Shown here piece by piece: positions 60,626-64,000 of a stretch of DNA of 64,000 nucleotides. Each line of letters starts with the position of its first letter. Positions within the stretch are counted from its first letter, which is position 1. A model generated the notes under the pieces. That model had not been told where the DNA came from, did no database searches, and worked only from the letters and a program-made list of their open reading frames with translations. A program made the position numbers and the translations under genes. Origin of the DNA: Solanum dulcamara (Eukaryota > Streptophyta > Magnoliopsida > Solanales > Solanaceae); NCBI RefSeq assembly GCF_947179165.1, contig NC_077246.1, forward strand, positions 69,722,421-69,786,420, in the 5' to 3' direction.

Positions 60626-61733
60626 CTAATGCTTGTCGATGTCCTTCTGAGATATCTCCTTTGGCTTTGCTTTCTCCATTCCCCTACAAGATATCAATGG
60701 CATGTCATGTCCATCTCATACACAAATAAAGTGACGATTGGAACTAATAACCAAACAAGTAAAGGTGAAAAGCGTCAAGAATAAAATTCATAAAACAATT
60801 TTCTAGGGGTCTTAGGGCTTCTAACTATTAGAGTAAAACATATTGTTTCATGTTATTTATGCATTGAATTTAGCTATGATATTGCCAAACTTTTGTGGAT
60901 AAAATATACAAGCTTCATGGTATGCCAGAAAACATCATCAGTGATAGAGATCCAATATTTACTAGCAAAATGTGGCAAGAACTTTTCTCTATGCTTGGAA
61001 ACTAATTGGCCAGTTGTCGAGTCATACTAACAATAGCAAATGGGGCTTGATACTAATTGTACAAGTCGAATGACCAACTAGACCGAACCATTTTGAGACC
61101 TTTTGGCAGGTCTAATGTTGAAGAAGAAGATAAAACATTATGTTCCTCTCTTTCCTCCCTCTAATTTCCTTTCTTCTCTTCAACAAGGTACCTTTCTTTC
61201 TCCCCAACAGTATAATACATGAAAGACCAATAGCAGCATCAACAATAACAACATACCCAGTGAAATCTACTAAGTGGGGTTTGGGGAGGGTAGAGTGTAC
61301 ATAGACCTTACCACTACCTCGTGGAGGTAGTGAGGTTGTTTCTGAAAGAAAGACCGATAGCAGATGTGGCAAATTTTGAGTTATGGAGGAAATTAACAGG
61401 AAGAAAAGAACCAAAAACATTCTTAAAAGTAGACATATCTCTTACCATTCATCAACAGATAACTTTTGATGACTAAATACAAACTATAAGCTGAAGAATA
61501 CTAACTACAACAAGATAACAAAATGAACAGACCAAATACTTGATTAGAAACAGGAAAGGGAAAGACGAGTAGATGACATACTTAGCAGCAGAAGCAGACT
61601 CTTCCTCGAGCCAGTGGCGAATTTGACGAACACTGCGCTTGAAGATGGAGGCAGACTGTTTAACGTCGCTCCTCATCAGTAAAACCACGGTGCTCACTCC
61701 CACAACTGTCAGTATAAAATTTGTGAATGTCAT
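60626..61733 (-). CDS. Small single-pass membrane protein, 69 aa
   Basis: A two-exon gene: 61733-61582 (50 codons plus 2 nt) and 60683-60626, joined AA to G across a GT..AG intron. The product starts MTFTNFILTVVGVSTVVLLM, a hydrophobic segment at about residues 5-21 that looks like one transmembrane helix or an uncleaved signal anchor. A basic, amphipathic part with KQSASIFKRSVRQIRHWLEE follows, then a Lys-rich tail ending KEISQKDIDKH. I recall a family of roughly 70-aa plant proteins with this layout, without known function. The start is the only in-frame ATG before the hydrophobic segment. A 5' UTR exon ending at a donor at 63368 is possible. The intron holds a retroposon tail and a gypsy integrase relic. 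Function is unknown. Confidence 0.85.
60880..61060 (+). pseudogene. Ty3/gypsy integrase relic
   Basis: From about 60886 one frame reads TFVDKIYKLHGMPENIISDR, then DPIFTSKMWQELFSMLG up to about 61000, followed by a stop. This is the integrase core around its second catalytic Asp (SDRD) as found in Ty3/gypsy retrotransposons. The neighbouring text is broken by stops, and no LTR was seen. It lies in the intron of the 69-aa gene on the opposite strand. Confidence 0.82.
61237..61347 (-). mobile_element. Severely truncated retroposon tail with 16-bp duplication
   Basis: A 111-bp insertion consisting only of the shared tail. It is flanked by GAAAGACCAATAGCAG (61221-61236) and GAAAGACCGATAGCAG (61348-61363), a 16-bp duplication with one mismatch. 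The extreme 5' truncation fits target-primed reverse transcription by a LINE. Confidence 0.88.
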
Positions 61734-64000
61734 TCTGGAGATCAATCTGTTTCTTTGATTGTGAAATTGGTCGAACCTAGCGATTAATCAAGGGAAGATG
61801 AATATATGATTATAGTTTGCTTCAAAAGCATTACCCGAAAAAAAGAAAGAACACCATGATACAAATTACCATATCTGATTCCTAACATCATTTTGTTTAC
61901 CAGATAAGCTACCATTGAATATCCATATTGATTAATTCAAGTCCCAATTTTTACTAGAGCTTCTCCATGGTAAAACTATTCTCTTTATTGGTTCCTTTAA
62001 TCTTCCCATTTGAAAACACAAAATCGATATTAAGTTTACCTTTTTCTTGCAATGAACAAAAAGGTTTAGCCTTCTCTTTCCTAGATGTAATTTGACGAAC
62101 AATGTTGCAGTCTTGAAAAATGCAACCAAGAGATCAAAGGGGATAAAAGCATAAGACAACTACACAGAAATAGCTGCATAAAGTTGCAAACCATGACATG
62201 AGACGACGACGACAACAACATATCTAGTGTAATCCCACGAGTGAGGTCAGGGAAGGGTAGAGTGTACACAGACCTTACCCTACCTCGTGGAGGTAGAGAG
62301 GATGTTTTCAAAGGACCCTCATGTCGAGACTGCAAATCAAAGTAGGTATGAAAAAGGAAAAACAACAATGAAGAAAGCATAACAACTATTAAGGAAACAG
62401 TAACAACAACAAAATATTGCGATAACTAAAACATAATAAACAACAAATGATGATAGAAATCAAAAGCAAGACACTATAAGAATAAGTTTAACATTACGAC
62501 TAGCACCACCAAGCCTGAACATAATATATGATGTGAATTCGGCGGGTCGTCCTACAAATTCTGTCAAGTAGACATAAATATTGTACCTTTTGGATGGCTT
62601 ATGCTGTCGGACAACTACAGAGACCTGTAAAAACGAACGAACAAACAAACATGCTAGTGTTCAGTTGTGAAGCATATGGTCAAGCACTTTGGCTGCATCG
62701 AAGTTCTCCTCTTTCTATCTCAACACAACCTCTGTTTAGATACAACTCAGAATGACCAGTGGAACTATACATTATACAATATTATACATAATGTGTCAAC
62801 CTTGTATAAAGGTGCACAACTATTAAAGGTGCTTATACACAAATATGGGCTAAACAGGATATAATGTTTTTTTTTTCCACCGTTTGGAGCCGAAGCCCAA
62901 CTAAATCCGGATCGCGCATGCAAGGCCCATTCAGGAGTAATATCCCAACAGAATTTTTTCGTTACTCAGGATTCGTCAGATTTGAAACCTCTGGTTAAGT
63001 GTGAGACTAACCCACCTTCCCAATACAACTTCTTTCTACTTCTGAATCTCGTAATAAAGGAAGAAAAGAAGAGTTTGATCTGCTCGACAACTCATGTCGG
63101 TAAAAACGAATTTAATGGTGTACTCCCTTTATGCCAATTATGTGACACAATTTATTTTTATGTTGCTCCTAAAAAAAAAGACATAGTAACAATTTAATTT
63201 TAAAATACACATTTAAAATTTATACGCAATACAAACATACTTATTTTAGATCAGACATCAAGTTAAACTATATCATAAATTGAATAGGAATTATGACATT
63301 TATTAAAGAATCTTAACATGACTTGTCCAATCAAGTTAAGAAATCACAAAAATAAAAGAAGAGATTACCGTGATTTAATGGGTAGCAGTTGAGATGAACG
63401 CCGTGAGTGAGAGAAGAGAACCGAGGTGTAATAGTTAGGGGTGTTTATCCTTTGGGTTGGTATTTGGTTAAAATGAAAATTAAATTAATTTATTGGTTTT
63501 TTAATTATTAATATTTAATTAATTAAATATAATTCATATTCATTAATTAATATAATTCGTAGTGGGATTTTACCTTATGTTGTTATTGTATAAATTAAAT
63601 TACATTTTTGCAATGTTGAACTCCAGAAAAATACATTTGATTGTAAAATTTTTAAAAAAAAATCAAAAATAACTTTAATTTATATTGATGATCAAGTATA
63701 AGTCTAATTTTTAAATATCAATTTTTACTTTAAAAGCAAAAATTACTTATTTCAAGTTCTCATAATTTTCAGGGACAAACGTAGTAAAAAAAACATATCT
63801 CTTATAAAAAATATAAATTTTATTTTTTTAAAATGGTAAATTATCTATAAAATCATAACTTTATAAAATAAAAGACAAAGGCATAATAAAAATATGCATT
63901 TTAACTTGATTTCAGCTAAAATTTATTAACTCCAACTTTGTATACAACTATTTAAACTTGTCTAAAGTCAAATAATTAGACCTACATATTTTATGTGGCA
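61734..64000. other. Upstream flank of the 69-aa gene to the window end
   Basis: No coding gene is supported. A minus-strand 5' UTR exon could lie at about 63430-63369, with a good donor (CACG then GTAATC), joining an acceptor near 61774. A LINE-tail copy at 62205-62480 lies between. From 63450 on the sequence is very AT-rich and holds nothing I recognise. Confidence 0.4.
62205..62480 (-). mobile_element. RTE-type LINE 3' end, truncated
   Basis: The plus strand reads 'gacgacgacgacaacaacat', 'gtaatcccacgagtgaggtc', 'acctcgtggaggtagagagg' and 'aaaggaccctcatgtcgaga', then an A-rich stretch resembling the 3' UTR of the two longer LINE copies. No target-site duplication found; the right limit is approximate. 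Confidence 0.7.

Noticed and set aside
62460..62648. Minus-strand frame with SVVVRQHKPSKRYNIYVYL after a good-looking acceptor
   Set aside because: It directly abuts LINE 3' end sequence, no partner exon was found and I recognise no family; it could be LINE or UTR sequence.

Overview
The window is nuclear DNA of a flowering plant, very probably a Solanaceae species and most likely Solanum. The genes are intron-rich with GT..AG splicing, and intergenic DNA is AT-rich. There are many copies of a retroposon tail that I recognise from Solanaceae RTE-type LINEs and TS SINEs, plus Stowaway, Tourist-like, hAT-like and Mutator-like miniature elements. I rebuilt all gene models by hand from splice sites, reading frame and family knowledge. 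No search was run.

Layout. (1) 2.1-5.2 kb, plus: an NF-YB (HAP3) transcription factor subunit in five coding exons, one of only 6 nt. (2) 8.1-13.3 kb, minus: a lambda-class glutathione transferase with a plastid transit peptide, nine exons, 302 aa. (3) 16.2-16.9 kb, plus: intronless nuclear gene for plastid ribosomal protein L10. (4) 20.2-23.2 kb, minus: a dead, 5'-truncated RTE-type LINE. (5) 25.6-31.9 kb, plus: TONNEAU1, eight exons, 255 aa. (6) 32.5-43.3 kb: about 9 kb of a diverged satellite with a monomer near 177 bp, interrupted by a probable solo LTR and a hAT-like element. (7) 43.3-47.2 kb: no gene recognised; a 781-bp Mutator-like miniature element and a 668-bp tandem duplication. 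(8) 47.2-57.4 kb, minus: a TBC-domain Rab GTPase-activating protein with a C-terminal coiled coil, 18 exons, 836 aa; one intron holds a second LINE fragment and another a SINE. (9) 60.6-61.7 kb, minus: a two-exon gene for a 69-aa single-pass membrane protein. The rest is AT-rich DNA and miniature elements.

The genes are ordinary single plant genes (transcription, plastid detoxification, plastid translation, preprophase band and microtubule organisation, membrane traffic) and do not form a pathway or operon. The unusual content is structural. A tandem duplication in NF-YB intron 1 copies the exon 1 end with its splice donor. A miniature element supplies the stop codon of the glutathione transferase. 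The old satellite sits between active genes. Several insertions keep clear target-site duplications that date their order. I found no convincing undescribed biochemical system.
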